A stretch of 64,000 bases of DNA, from the NCBI GenBank assembly GCA_964441505.1, contig CAYTUV010000017.1, forward strand, positions 12,769 through 76,768, in the 5' to 3' direction. How positions within the stretch are numbered: position 1 is the stretch's first letter; the number at the start of each line of letters is the position of its first letter. Source of the DNA: Fen-1258 sp964441505 (GTDB lineage: Bacteria > Bacteroidota > Ignavibacteria > Ignavibacteriales > Melioribacteraceae). A program made the translations under genes and the position numbers. The notes under the pieces were generated by a model that worked only from the letters and a program-made list of their open reading frames with translations, was not told the DNA's origin and did no database searches. Positions 39,819 through 48,592 of the stretch are shown in pieces.

Positions 39819-41978
39819 TTATAGATTATCCACAACACTTTCTATAACAGCTTGAATAGATGCAGACACTTTAGAAAGAAAATCAAATCCGGTTTGTCCT
39901 TCAACATAATCAACACTAACGCGGAATGTTTTCCAATCTGCTGTTCTGCTGATTAGTGCATCACTGTTAGGCATATCAACAGCAATTACACGTGTGGTTG
40001 TTGTAACACGACCCAGGTCGTTCGTTCCTTCATCAAGTACAACAATTACTTTCCATGTACGCGATGGAACATTTACATGACCTGAATTGATTGTTCCTTG
40101 TGAACCAACACCGCCTGAATAGATATACAACTCCTTACCGGCCGTAACAAGTGTGCGAAGGTAATTCTCCAAATTTGCCCAAGGACCTTGATTGTTGTTT
40201 GGTGCCTGAGGAATCATATTTGTCATTAGAAATGTTGCGGAGTTATCTGCAACGGTCAGTGTCCGATCCGCCGAAGGACACATATGTCCGCGGTCGTATC
40301 CGCTGCCGCTGTAACTGGTTGATAAAACTTGATACCATCCTGTCGGCAGTGTAGTATCATTTCGGAAATCATCTTGCCGAGGTGTTGAGCCAATCCAGGA
40401 ACTGTTTAGATGCCATGCGGTCCAATTCGGTATTCCATAATCACGGTTGTATGAGAGAACATATTGTGGTTTTTCCATCAAATAATTTGCCGGAAATGCA
40501 ATATCATGAACTGCTATACTCGGATTTCCCATTGTAAGATGAACACTCGTGGAAGTCGTTGTATCTACAACACCGGTAGTTACATTTGCAGTTAATGTAT
40601 AGTTTAAAGTTGTGCTGCTGCCCGATGTTGATGAGACGAATATGTAATAAGGTCCAACTGCGATTGTATTATATGTAATACTTTCGGCTAAACCGCTGCC
40701 ATTTGTAGAACTTGCTAATGTTACCCCGGAAGAATTCAACAGATACAAATTGTAATCAACGCCTGAAGGTACTGTTAATCCTGATGTAATTATTTGACCT
40801 GAAGTTGCCGAAACTGAGAAGTAGTCAACATCGGTTGTGGTGCTTATATAACCTGTATTAGTAGCGGGTACTGTAGGAATTGGATTAGCTGTAGCGATTG
40901 TATTGTTTGGTTCTACTTCGGTTACACTGCCGCCTGTTCCGGCATAATCTTCTATTGAAAAATCATCAAAGTTTACCCGGCTGGTAGTGCCGTCAGTTTT
41001 ACGAATCTCAAAACGAATTGTGCCGGATATATTTACAGCAAAAGTTGTTGTCTGCAAAGTTGTTGAAGATGTCGTTACGGAAGTGCCGGTCTGCGTCCAG
41101 GTGCTTCCGCTGTTTATCGAATACCATAATCCCCAAATACTATTTGCATCGGTTCCATACTTTGCATGTTTTATGGAAACATTCGCTGCTCCACTAGATC
41201 TATTAAACATCATTGTCACCTTTCCGCTGTTGCGCACGCGAATACTTTTTGTTCCAACTTTTGGATCGCTCGTGGATGTTCCTACCAATGCATCATTTAA
41301 TTGCCACACGCCTGTACTAAAAGTTACATCGGCAACTGCATAGCTGGTTTTTGTTCCGGCTTCATAATTTTCCACAAAGTTATATGTTACAACAACGTAA
41401 TCATTAATTGTAAAGTCGTCGAAGTTAACGCGGCTGGTTGTGCCGTCGGTTTTGCGAATCTCAAATCGAATTGTACCGGTTATGTTTACAGTAAAAGAAG
41501 CAGTTTGCAAAGTTGTTGATGAAGTTATAACAGAAGAACCAACCTGAGACCATGAACTTCCGTTGTTTGTTGAATACCACAAACCCCATGTACTGTTTGC
41601 ATCGGTTCCATATTTTGCATGCTTTACAGTTACGGTACTTGCGCCGTCTGTGCGGTCAAATTTCATAGTAACTGTACCGCTGTTGCGTGTACGGATACTC
41701 TTAGTACCGTTCTTAGGATCACTTGTTGAAGTCCCGACCAAAGCATCATTCAATGTCCAGGTGCCCGAAGAAAATACAACATCGCCAACGGCATAAGCTG
41801 TTTTAGTTCCCAATTCAAAATCTTCCATCACTGTTACTTTTTTCAATGATAATTGTTGTTGGGACAATAATTCTTGGGAATTGGAAACGGGATCTGTTGG
41901 GGTTTGCTCACAAGCAGGGATTATAAAACTTAAGATGGTTATAAGTGTTACACCGAGTATACGGAGAAGGATTTTCAT
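39819..41978 (-). CDS. Secreted DNA/RNA non-specific endonuclease lipoprotein with tandem beta domains
   Basis: The start MKILLRILG has GAGGT 6 nt upstream. The 719-residue product has a lipobox (SFIIPACEQ), two tandem jelly-roll-like domains of about 145 residues (51-190 and 197-340) that are near duplicates, a PPC-like domain (about 350-455, VEPNNTIATANPI) and a C-terminal NUC1 nuclease. The nuclease has the active-site DRGHMCPSADR and NMIPQAPNNNQGPWANLE. Such enzymes cut DNA and RNA with a metal-bound His. The protein is likely exported for nutrient scavenging or competition. No immunity gene is obvious. Confidence 0.88.
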   Translation of the reverse strand: MKILLRILGVTLITILSFIIPACEQTPTDPVSNSQELLSQQQLSLKKVTVMEDFELGTKTAYAVGDVVFSSGTWTLNDALVGTSTSDPKNGTKSIRTRNSGTVTMKFDRTDGASTVTVKHAKYGTDANSTWGLWYSTNNGSSWSQVGSSVITSSTTLQTASFTVNITGTIRFEIRKTDGTTSRVNFDDFTINDYVVVTYNFVENYEAGTKTSYAVADVTFSTGVWQLNDALVGTSTSDPKVGTKSIRVRNSGKVTMMFNRSSGAANVSIKHAKYGTDANSIWGLWYSINSGSTWTQTGTSVTTSSTTLQTTTFAVNISGTIRFEIRKTDGTTSRVNFDDFSIEDYAGTGGSVTEVEPNNTIATANPIPTVPATNTGYISTTTDVDYFSVSATSGQIITSGLTVPSGVDYNLYLLNSSGVTLASSTNGSGLAESITYNTIAVGPYYIFVSSTSGSSTTLNYTLTANVTTGVVDTTTSTSVHLTMGNPSIAVHDIAFPANYLMEKPQYVLSYNRDYGIPNWTAWHLNSSWIGSTPRQDDFRNDTTLPTGWYQVLSTSYSGSGYDRGHMCPSADRTLTVADNSATFLMTNMIPQAPNNNQGPWANLENYLRTLVTAGKELYIYSGGVGSQGTINSGHVNVPSRTWKVIVVLDEGTNDLGRVTTTTRVIAVDMPNSDALISRTADWKTFRVSVDYVEGQTGFDFLSKVSASIQAVIESVVDNL
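40940..41820. repeat. Tandem duplication inside the nuclease gene
   Basis: About 425 bases encoding the first jelly-roll-like domain are repeated for the second. Shared protein words include DALVGTSTSDPK, VKHAKYGTDANS, WGLWYS and RFEIRKTDGTTSRVNFDDF. DNA words are also conserved, so the duplication is fairly recent or kept by gene conversion. Confidence 0.85.
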
Positions 41979-42168
41979 ACTTACCTCTTGTTTGGTTTTG
42001 GGTTGATGAATTTCAAAATCTGTTCTTCTACATTGTAAAGTAAGCAATAAAATTTTAGGAGAGAAGTAAAATATCTATGTATGATAAATACAAATTGTTG
42101 ATAAACCTTCCTTACAACGGATGGAATTTAATAAGAAGTAGTTTGAGACTTGTAATAAGTTTTAAATT

Positions 42169-42196
42169 GTAGATACGCTCGGCCGAGCGTATCTAC
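42169..42196. repeat. Perfect 28-bp palindrome
   Basis: GTAGATACGCTCGG is followed directly by its inverted copy CCGAGCGTATCTAC, with no loop. It lies 10 nt before conserved block copy 3 and is of the same kind as the hairpin at 39165-39187. Confidence 0.9.
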
Positions 42197-42206
42197 GATT
42201 CTACTA

Positions 42207-42235
42207 TTTACATAGTTTTGAATTTGTGGTAAGTC
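42207..42235 (+). promoter_or_regulatory. Conserved 29-nt block, copy 3
   Basis: TTTACATAGTTTTGAATTTG then TGGTAAGTC, again including TAGTTTTG. It differs from copy 2 in only two positions and ends 3 nt before the first in-frame ATG of the next small gene. Confidence 0.6.
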
Positions 42236-42238
42236 TAA

Positions 42239-42466
42239 ATGTATGTCAACAAACGATGGCTTGTTATTATGTTCTTCAAACCAAACAAAACAATTCGTTC
42301 ACTGACTGGCAAAAATGCCGGTTTAACATTTCTTGTTATCTGTATTCTTCTTGCAATTCTATTGCTAACAAAAACAATAACGTCAACCGTCAGCGGAATA
42401 ATTTTTGCCTTAGCATTAGTTGTACTCGGACTTTTATCCAACGGCTTCCGCAAGAGTAGTGATTAG
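42239..42466 (+). CDS. Small two-helix membrane protein
   Basis: A 75-residue protein, or 65 residues from the Met at 42269. It has two hydrophobic stretches (LTFLVICILLAILLL and VSGIIFALALVVLGLLSNGF) and a short basic tail. No family recognised. The conserved 29-nt block lies directly before it. Confidence 0.5.
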   Translation: MYVNKRWLVIMFFKPNKTIRSLTGKNAGLTFLVICILLAILLLTKTITSTVSGIIFALALVVLGLLSNGFRKSSD

Positions 42467-42517
42467 CAAAAAACACTTCTAGAAATCTGGTGTTAAAATT
42501 AAAAATTAACGAACCCA

Positions 42518-42617
42518 AATGAATCTCCCCGCCGCAAGCGGTGGGGTATCTAGTTGATATTCTTTTTGCAAAAAGTTGTAACCCACGACGCAAGCGTCGG
42601 GGAATTAGCGATTAAAA
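42518..42617. repeat. 100-bp palindromic repeat, copy 2
   Basis: Identical to 27300-27399 at 98 of 100 positions. The differences turn CAGCGGGG into CGGTGGGG, so the first stem is kept by a G-T pair. It fills most of the gap between the small membrane protein and the toxin gene. Confidence 0.9.
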
Positions 42618-42707
42618 TTATCAATTCGAGTTAATCTTCTCCCAGATTGTTCGGTTTATTTCTTTCCGTGCAATTGACATCCATACCCCATTGGCGTATA
42701 TTTAATT

Positions 42708-43025
42708 ATGAAGATAATTGAGACAACGATTTTCACAAGAAGGTTAAAAACATTTCTTCATGATGAAGAATACCGCTGTCTTCAGAATGAATTGATTCTA
42801 AATCCTGAAAAAGGAAAAATCATTAGAGAAAGCGGTGGACTTAGAAAAACTAGATGGTTAATTCCAGGTAGAGGAAAACGCGGCGGGGTAAGAATAATTT
42901 ATTACTGGTTTAATAAAAAAGAGACCATACTTATGCTGTTAATTTATTCGAAGAACGAGCAAGATGATCTTAGAAACAAGCAGTTAAAAATTCTAAAAAC
43001 ATTAGTAGAAAAGGAACTTCAATGA
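42708..43025 (+). CDS. RelE/HigB-type toxin
   Basis: A 105-residue toxin of the RelE type (PF06296-like). Signs are the central GGLRKTRWLIPGRGKRGGVR, then IIYYWF and LLIYSKNEQDDL. The toxin gene comes first and the Xre-type antitoxin gene second, with a 4-nt ATGA overlap; this order is typical of HigBA. Members cut mRNA at the ribosome during stress. Confidence 0.9.
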   Translation: MKIIETTIFTRRLKTFLHDEEYRCLQNELILNPEKGKIIRESGGLRKTRWLIPGRGKRGGVRIIYYWFNKKETILMLLIYSKNEQDDLRNKQLKILKTLVEKELQ

Positions 43026-43315
43026 AAAATGATTTATTCATAGAGTTGCAAGAAAGCATTAAACAAGGCGGTAAAATCTTAAAAGGTAAAAGAAAAGCCG
43101 CAAGAGAATTTTCTTTTGATAATCCCGACCCGAAAATGATAAGAGAACGGCTTGGTTTATCTCAAACTAAATTTGCCAAATTGTTGGGAATTAGTACATC
43201 GACATTACAAAATTGGGAACAAGGCAGGAGATGTCCCGATGGTCCGGCAATTGTATTGCTAAATGTTGCGGCCAAACACCCGGATGCAGTTTTTGATACC
43301 GTATTCAACCGCTGA
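43022..43315 (+). CDS. Xre-family HTH antitoxin (HigA-type)
   Basis: A 97-residue protein with a C-terminal helix-turn-helix (RERLGLSQTKFAKLLGI, STSTLQNWEQGRRCPDG) and an N-terminal helical arm that probably holds the toxin. It overlaps the toxin gene by 4 nt. It should repress its own promoter. A hairpin repeat begins at its stop codon. Confidence 0.9.
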   Translation: MKNDLFIELQESIKQGGKILKGKRKAAREFSFDNPDPKMIRERLGLSQTKFAKLLGISTSTLQNWEQGRRCPDGPAIVLLNVAAKHPDAVFDTVFNR

Positions 43316-43352
43316 TTGTTTTGATCATAATAAATCATAATGATCAGCGTTC
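43307..43352. repeat. Hairpin repeat after the HigBA genes
   Basis: The outer ends AACCGCTGAT and ATCAGCGTT are inverted copies, and inside TGATCAT pairs with ATGATCA. It resembles the element at 52155-52233 (ATCTGCGTTCC end, repeated ATCATAAT words). It could also terminate the toxin-antitoxin transcript. Confidence 0.6.
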
Positions 43353-43382
43353 CATTAAACAAAAACATTAGACGGAGTAAAA

Positions 43383-45068
43383 GTGGCTGTTAACGAACCA
43401 AATAAAATTATCTATTCGATGATTGGTGTTAGTAAGTATTACGATACGAAAGCGATCATAAAGAACATTTACCTATCATATTTCTACGGAGCTAAGATTG
43501 GTGTACTGGGACTCAACGGTTCCGGCAAAAGCACACTCTTAAAAATTCTCGGCGGAGTTGATAAAGATTTCAATGGTGAAATAGCCCTCTCACCCGGCTT
43601 CACAATCGGTCTGCTTGAACAAGAACCAAAACTTGATAACACGAAAACAGTAAAAGAGATTGTTCAAGAAGGCGTTCAGGAAATTGTCGATGTTCTACAC
43701 GAGTATGATGAGATCAATGCGAAATTTGCAGAACCTATGAGCGACGATGAGATGAACGATCTTCTCGAACGTCAAGGCAAAGTCCAGGATAAGTTAGATC
43801 ATCTTGAAGCCTGGGATCTCGACTCAAGACTTGAACTTGCAATGGATGTACTCAACTGTCCCCCGCCCGATACACTTGTAAAAGTTATCTCCGGCGGTGA
43901 GCGAAGAAGAGTTGCAATGTGCCGTTTACTTTTAAAGAAGCCCGACATTCTTCTACTCGATGAACCTACGAATCATCTTGATGCCGAAACGGTTTTATGG
44001 CTCGAAGCGGAACTCAACCGTTATCCGGGAACAGTGATAGCAGTAACTCACGATAGATATTTTCTAGATAATGTTGCGGGATGGATACTTGAACTTGATA
44101 AGGGCGAAGGTATTCCCTGGAAAGGAAATTATTCATCATGGCTGGAACAAAAACAAGAACGTTTAAAAATTGAAGAGAAAAGAGAAACAGACCGGCAGAA
44201 AACTTTACAGCGCGAATTGGAATGGATAAAAATGTCGCCGCGCGGTAGACATGCTAAATCGAAGGCGAGAATTTCATCATACGAAGAGATGCTCAATGAT
44301 GAAAATGAAAAACGTCAGAAAGATCTGGAGATTTATATTCCAGCCGGACCGCGGTTGGGCAATGTGGTAATCGAAGCGGAAAATGTTTCGAAAGGTTACG
44401 GCGAAAAAGTACTGTTCGAGAATTTGAATTTCAAACTTCCTCCCGGCGGAATTGTTGGAGTTATCGGTCCAAACGGCGCGGGTAAAACAACTTTGTTCAA
44501 AATGATAGTAGGACAGGAAAAGCCGGATAGCGGAATATTTAAGATTGGAGATACCGTAAAACTTGCTTATGTAGATCAAAGCAGAGATATACTCGATCCC
44601 GAAAAATCAGTCTGGGAAATGATCTCTGAAGGAAAAGATTTAATTCAACTTGGTAACAGAGAACAAAACTCGCGGGCATACGTTGGACAATTTAATTTCA
44701 CTGGCGGAGATCAGCAGAAAAAATTATCAGCCCTTTCGGGCGGAGAAAGAAACAGAGTTCATCTTGCAATAGCATTGAAGCAATGTGCCAATGTTCTCTT
44801 GCTTGATGAACCAACAAACGATCTTGATGTTAACACAATGAGAGCCCTTGAAGAAGGTTTGCTCAATTTTGCCGGATGCGCCGTTGTGATCAGTCACGAC
44901 CGCTGGTTTCTCGATAGAATTTGCACTCACATTTTATCATTCGAAGGCGATAGTAAAGTTGTATGGTTCGAAGGAAACTTTTCCGATTATCAGGAGAACA
45001 GAAGAGAACGTCTTGGTAAAGAGGCGGACATACCTCACAGAGTGAAATATAAAAAGTTAACGCGGTAA
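43383..45068 (+). CDS. ettA: Energy-dependent translational throttle protein EttA (ABC-F)
   Basis: A 561-residue ABC-F protein with a GTG start and GGAG upstream. Two ATPase halves have Walker A GLNGSGKST and GPNGAGKTT, signatures SGGERRRVAM and LSGGERNRVHLA, and Walker B DILLLDEPTNHLD and LLLDEPTNDLD. The linker between them (about 240-310) contains the basic WIKMSPRGRHAKSKARI typical of EttA. It binds the ribosomal E site and gates the first steps of elongation with ATP levels. A broken copy of its 5' end lies at 39.7 kb. Confidence 0.95.
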   Translation: MAVNEPNKIIYSMIGVSKYYDTKAIIKNIYLSYFYGAKIGVLGLNGSGKSTLLKILGGVDKDFNGEIALSPGFTIGLLEQEPKLDNTKTVKEIVQEGVQEIVDVLHEYDEINAKFAEPMSDDEMNDLLERQGKVQDKLDHLEAWDLDSRLELAMDVLNCPPPDTLVKVISGGERRRVAMCRLLLKKPDILLLDEPTNHLDAETVLWLEAELNRYPGTVIAVTHDRYFLDNVAGWILELDKGEGIPWKGNYSSWLEQKQERLKIEEKRETDRQKTLQRELEWIKMSPRGRHAKSKARISSYEEMLNDENEKRQKDLEIYIPAGPRLGNVVIEAENVSKGYGEKVLFENLNFKLPPGGIVGVIGPNGAGKTTLFKMIVGQEKPDSGIFKIGDTVKLAYVDQSRDILDPEKSVWEMISEGKDLIQLGNREQNSRAYVGQFNFTGGDQQKKLSALSGGERNRVHLAIALKQCANVLLLDEPTNDLDVNTMRALEEGLLNFAGCAVVISHDRWFLDRICTHILSFEGDSKVVWFEGNFSDYQENRRERLGKEADIPHRVKYKKLTR

Positions 45069-45116
45069 TTTTCTGAATGATCATAAAAAAACTAAAACAT
45101 AAATTGGAGAATATAA

Positions 45117-45602
45117 ATGGCAGTTAAACAATGGAATACTCCCCCAACAATGCAGATCGATCCAAAGAAAAAATATTCCGTATCAATGAACACAAGTAAA
45201 GGAATAATAGAAATAGAATTATATCCTGAACATGCACCAAAGACAGTGAATAATTTTGTCTTCCTGGCAAAAGAAGGATTTTATGATGGGATATTATTTC
45301 ACCGAGTTATAAGTGATTTCATGATTCAAGGTGGCGATCCTACCGGTACAGGTCGCGGTGGTCCGGGTTATAAATTTGAAGATGAGTTCAATGGCAATCC
45401 GCTCAAACATGAACGCTGTGTTATCTCAATGGCCAATGCGGGTCCAAACACAAACGGAAGCCAGTTTTTCATAACTCATTCCCCACAGCCACATCTCAAT
45501 GGAAAACATACTGTCTTTGGTAAAGTAAAAAATGGGCAGGATGTTGTTGATCTGATTGCACAAGGCGATAAGATGGAACAGGTAACGGCCATTGAAGAGT
45601 AA
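45117..45602 (+). CDS. Cyclophilin-type peptidyl-prolyl isomerase
   Basis: A 161-residue cytosolic cyclophilin. Key residues are seen in FHRVISDFMIQGGDPTGTGRGG (catalytic Arg), MANAGPNTNGSQFFIT and HLNGKHTVFGKV. No signal peptide. It follows ettA by 48 nt and may be co-transcribed. Confidence 0.95.
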   Translation: MAVKQWNTPPTMQIDPKKKYSVSMNTSKGIIEIELYPEHAPKTVNNFVFLAKEGFYDGILFHRVISDFMIQGGDPTGTGRGGPGYKFEDEFNGNPLKHERCVISMANAGPNTNGSQFFITHSPQPHLNGKHTVFGKVKNGQDVVDLIAQGDKMEQVTAIEE

Positions 45603-45705
45603 TTTAGTTAACTAGTGCCTAAGTAGATGAGTTTGATTAGAAAGACGTACAAAGAGTTTATCGTGTGGCAGAAATCAGTTCATTTTGTAATAACGATTCA
45701 TGTCT

Positions 45706-45788
45706 AACCGCAGAGGACGCTAAGATTTCGCAAAGTACGCTAAGAATCTCTGCGATCTTTGCGCGTTTACTTTGCGGTCTTTGCGTTT
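45706..45788. repeat. CGCAAAG-rich inverted repeat
   Basis: The words ACCGCAGAGGACGC, TTCGCAAAGTACGC on the left face GCGCGTTTACTTTGCGGT and CTTTGCGTT on the right as imperfect inverted copies. It lies in the convergent gap between the cyclophilin and DUF302 genes and shares words with the element at 29855-29935. Confidence 0.6.
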
Positions 45789-46173
45789 AAAGATTTTCCA
45801 AAATTTTTTGCAATTTAGAAGAAATGGTAAAAGCCACTTCTTCTAAATTCTCATTACCAACCGCTTGCATAGACTCCATTGGATTAACTACACTAACTTG
45901 AATCTTTCCATCGACTTTTTCTTGAACCACTATATTGCAAGGTAAAAGTACTCCTATATTTTCTTCTGCCTGCAATGCTTTGTAAGCATTTGGCGGATTG
46001 CATGCACCCAGAATTTTATACTTCCTGAAATCCACATCAAGTTTCTTCTTTAATGTTTCTTGAACGTCAATTTCAGTAAGTATACCGAAACCCTCTTTTT
46101 TCAATTCATCGGTTACTTTTGTAATCGAATCTTCGAAAGTATAATTAACTATTTTTGAATTATAATAAGCCAT
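45787..46173 (-). CDS. DUF302 family protein
   Basis: A 128-residue protein that is one DUF302 domain: FEDSITKVTDELKKEGFGIL, KILGACNPPNAYKALQAEEN and GVLLPCNIVVQEKVDGKI. The Cys in GACNP and LPCN are typical. The biochemical function of the family is unknown. It stands 48 nt after the transporter gene on the opposite side of its promoter region; no clear operon partner. Confidence 0.9.
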   Translation of the reverse strand: MAYYNSKIVNYTFEDSITKVTDELKKEGFGILTEIDVQETLKKKLDVDFRKYKILGACNPPNAYKALQAEENIGVLLPCNIVVQEKVDGKIQVSVVNPMESMQAVGNENLEEVAFTISSKLQKILENL

Positions 46174-46221
46174 AACTTCTCCATTTGTTTATGATAAGAT
46201 GAAGAATTAATTAAAAGGATT

Positions 46222-47697
46222 CTATAAAAAGAAAATTTTTGTAAAGATAACAACTACTATAATTCCGATAATATTTAAAATAAACCCTGCTTTAACCATA
46301 TCCCAAACTTTAAGTCGTTGACTACTGAAAACAATCGCGTTAGGAGGAGTTCCTACAGGTAACATGAATGCTAATGAAACTGAAAATGTAGCGGGTATCA
46401 TGATTGTTAGCGGATCTATACCTATCTCTTTAGCAAGCGATGCAAGAAGAGGAAGCATCACGGTTGTCTGTGCAGAATTGGAAGTTAATTCGCTTGAAAA
46501 GACAACGATTGTACAAATGATACCTACCAATGCTAACGGAGGAATACTTTTAAGCATTAGAAATTGCTGCCCAATTACTTTTGATAATCCGCTCTGAACA
46601 AAACCTTCGGCGAGGGCAAATCCGCCACCGAACAGCAGGACAATGTCCCATGGTATTTTGTTAAGATCCTTCTGGTCCAAAATGAATTTGTGTTTATTTC
46701 CGGATGAAGCACATGGAATGAGAAACAGAAGCAATGCCATTGTAACGGCAACTGTACTGTCTTCTATAAACGCAGAAGAAGAGAACAAATTAGACCAGCC
46801 CGGAATCTTGATTGATCCCAAATCCAAATCACTTCTGAATATCCACAAGAAAGAAGTTAATGCAAAGACAACCATAACAGCTTTTTCTTCGTAGGTCATC
46901 TTTCCTAATTTATTTTTTTCTTCTTTTATTATTTCTCTATTAAGAACTAAGTTTTTATCGGAGCGAAAAACTATTTTAGTAAGAACTATCCATGCAAGGA
47001 TCATCATAACAACTGCAAGCGGAACACCGAACACCATCCATTCCCCGAATTTCATCATAGGACTGTTGGGAAAATTTATTTTATACATTCTGAGGAAAAT
47101 TAAATTAGGAGGAGTTCCTATCAATGTTGCAATTCCGCCTATTGTACTTGAGTAAGCAATGGCAATCATCAATGCTTTCGAAAAATTGGAACTGCGCTCT
47201 TCTCCGAACTCTTTTTCAACTTTATAAATTATCGAAAGGCCGATCGGCAGAATCATTAAACAGGTAGCAGTATTAGAAATCCACATTGAAATGAATCCTG
47301 CCGCAACCATAAAACCAAATATAATTTTTGAAGGGCTGCTTCCGAATAAAAGGATAACACTTAACGCTATACGTTTGTGCAAATTCCACTTTTCCATCGC
47401 TATAGCAATAACAAATCCGCCGATAAATAGAAAAATCGTCGTATTCATATACTGTGTGGCAGTATTGGCTGAAGAGAGTATTCCCATAGTAGAAAATAAT
47501 ACGAGAGGAACTAATGAAGTAACCGCCAGCGGGACCGATTCAAATACCCACCAGGTTGCCATTAACGATGCAACGGCTGCAACTAGTTTGGCGTTATGAA
47601 ACTCTGCGCCGAAATCAACAAAAAACCATACTATTAAAAAGAGTATGATTCCTAAAAAAAAGCCGATGCTCTTGATATGGAATGAATTTAAGCTCAA
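46222..47697 (-). CDS. DASS-family (SLC13) sodium-coupled dicarboxylate/sulfate transporter
   Basis: A 491-residue polytopic membrane protein with about eleven hydrophobic segments. The two SNT-type motifs that bind sodium and substrate are present: ISNTATCLMILPIG and SELTSNSAQTTVMLP. The C-terminal ASLAFMLPVGTPPNAIVFSS-like motif (here FSVSLAFMLPVGTPPNAIVF) is a DASS signature. Substrate could be C4-dicarboxylate, citrate or sulfate; the sequence does not decide. Confidence 0.92.
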   Translation of the reverse strand: MSLNSFHIKSIGFFLGIILFLIVWFFVDFGAEFHNAKLVAAVASLMATWWVFESVPLAVTSLVPLVLFSTMGILSSANTATQYMNTTIFLFIGGFVIAIAMEKWNLHKRIALSVILLFGSSPSKIIFGFMVAAGFISMWISNTATCLMILPIGLSIIYKVEKEFGEERSSNFSKALMIAIAYSSTIGGIATLIGTPPNLIFLRMYKINFPNSPMMKFGEWMVFGVPLAVVMMILAWIVLTKIVFRSDKNLVLNREIIKEEKNKLGKMTYEEKAVMVVFALTSFLWIFRSDLDLGSIKIPGWSNLFSSSAFIEDSTVAVTMALLLFLIPCASSGNKHKFILDQKDLNKIPWDIVLLFGGGFALAEGFVQSGLSKVIGQQFLMLKSIPPLALVGIICTIVVFSSELTSNSAQTTVMLPLLASLAKEIGIDPLTIMIPATFSVSLAFMLPVGTPPNAIVFSSQRLKVWDMVKAGFILNIIGIIVVVIFTKIFFL

Positions 47698-47720
47698 TAA
47701 ACCTACTATATATTAATCGA

Positions 47721-48440
47721 TCAATCCTTTATTGCACCAATTATGTCATATTCCAGTTCCTCCTCGCAGAAGAAAGCTTCGCCATAATCTTTTGCGATCT
47801 TGAAGCCAAAATATTTTGCGCGGGCTTCAATAAATTTCAGAAAATTCGGCGAACTGATAAATGTTTCCGGCTCAAGACTATCCGGATTATGAAATTGAGT
47901 ATCATAAGCAAATATGGCTTTCATTTTTGTTTCAAAGTAACCGCTGATATCGATTATAAAGGTTGGTTTAAATTCATAAGTCTGCATGTAGTAAAAAAGC
48001 TTATTTGGACGATAGGGAGATTGAATGCGACCATTATCTTCGGTGGCGATCTTAGATAAGCCTGAAAAGAACATGGCTTCCTTCACCAGTTGTGAAGCAC
48101 CGATATGATCGGGATGACGATCATTGAAATAAGGTGCAAAAATAATTTTAGGTTGATGCTTGCGAATCTTGGAAATAATTCTATTCAGGAATTCCTCATT
48201 AAATTTGAGGGCGCCATCCTTAAAACCAAGATTTTCCCGATGTAAAATTTTTAAAACTTCCCCGGCCTTTAGCGCTTCATGTTTTCTTATATCTGCAGAA
48301 CCACGGGTTCCAAGTTCACCTCTGGTTAAATCAACAACACCGATTTTAAAACCGCTATCAGTTAGTTTTGCAATTGTCCCCCCCATGGACAGTTCTGCAT
48401 CATCAGGGTGAGCAGCAAATACCAAGACATCTAAAATCAT
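47721..48440 (-). CDS. bshB1: Bacillithiol biosynthesis deacetylase BshB1
   Basis: A 239-residue PIG-L/LmbE family zinc deacetylase. AAHPDDAELSMGGT provides the metal ligands; DLTRGELGTRGSADIR and FAPYFNDRHPDHIGASQLV are those of BshB1, which removes acetyl from GlcNAc-malate in bacillithiol synthesis. Related thiols are known from Chlorobi and Bacteroidota. bshA and bshC are not in the window. It follows no partner gene closely on its strand. Confidence 0.9.
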   Translation of the reverse strand: MILDVLVFAAHPDDAELSMGGTIAKLTDSGFKIGVVDLTRGELGTRGSADIRKHEALKAGEVLKILHRENLGFKDGALKFNEEFLNRIISKIRKHQPKIIFAPYFNDRHPDHIGASQLVKEAMFFSGLSKIATEDNGRIQSPYRPNKLFYYMQTYEFKPTFIIDISGYFETKMKAIFAYDTQFHNPDSLEPETFISSPNFLKFIEARAKYFGFKIAKDYGEAFFCEEELEYDIIGAIKD

Positions 48441-48592
48441 AATTACCTTTCTGAAGTGTGTTGTTTATCTCTCTTTCAATATGAAGAAATATCCTAAGAA
48501 AGTAAATATGGTTGTGTGTTTTTTGCATCTATTTTTATAAATTCAATTGCAGTATTAACGGTTCTTTCGTTAACATATCTTTTAAGATTAGA

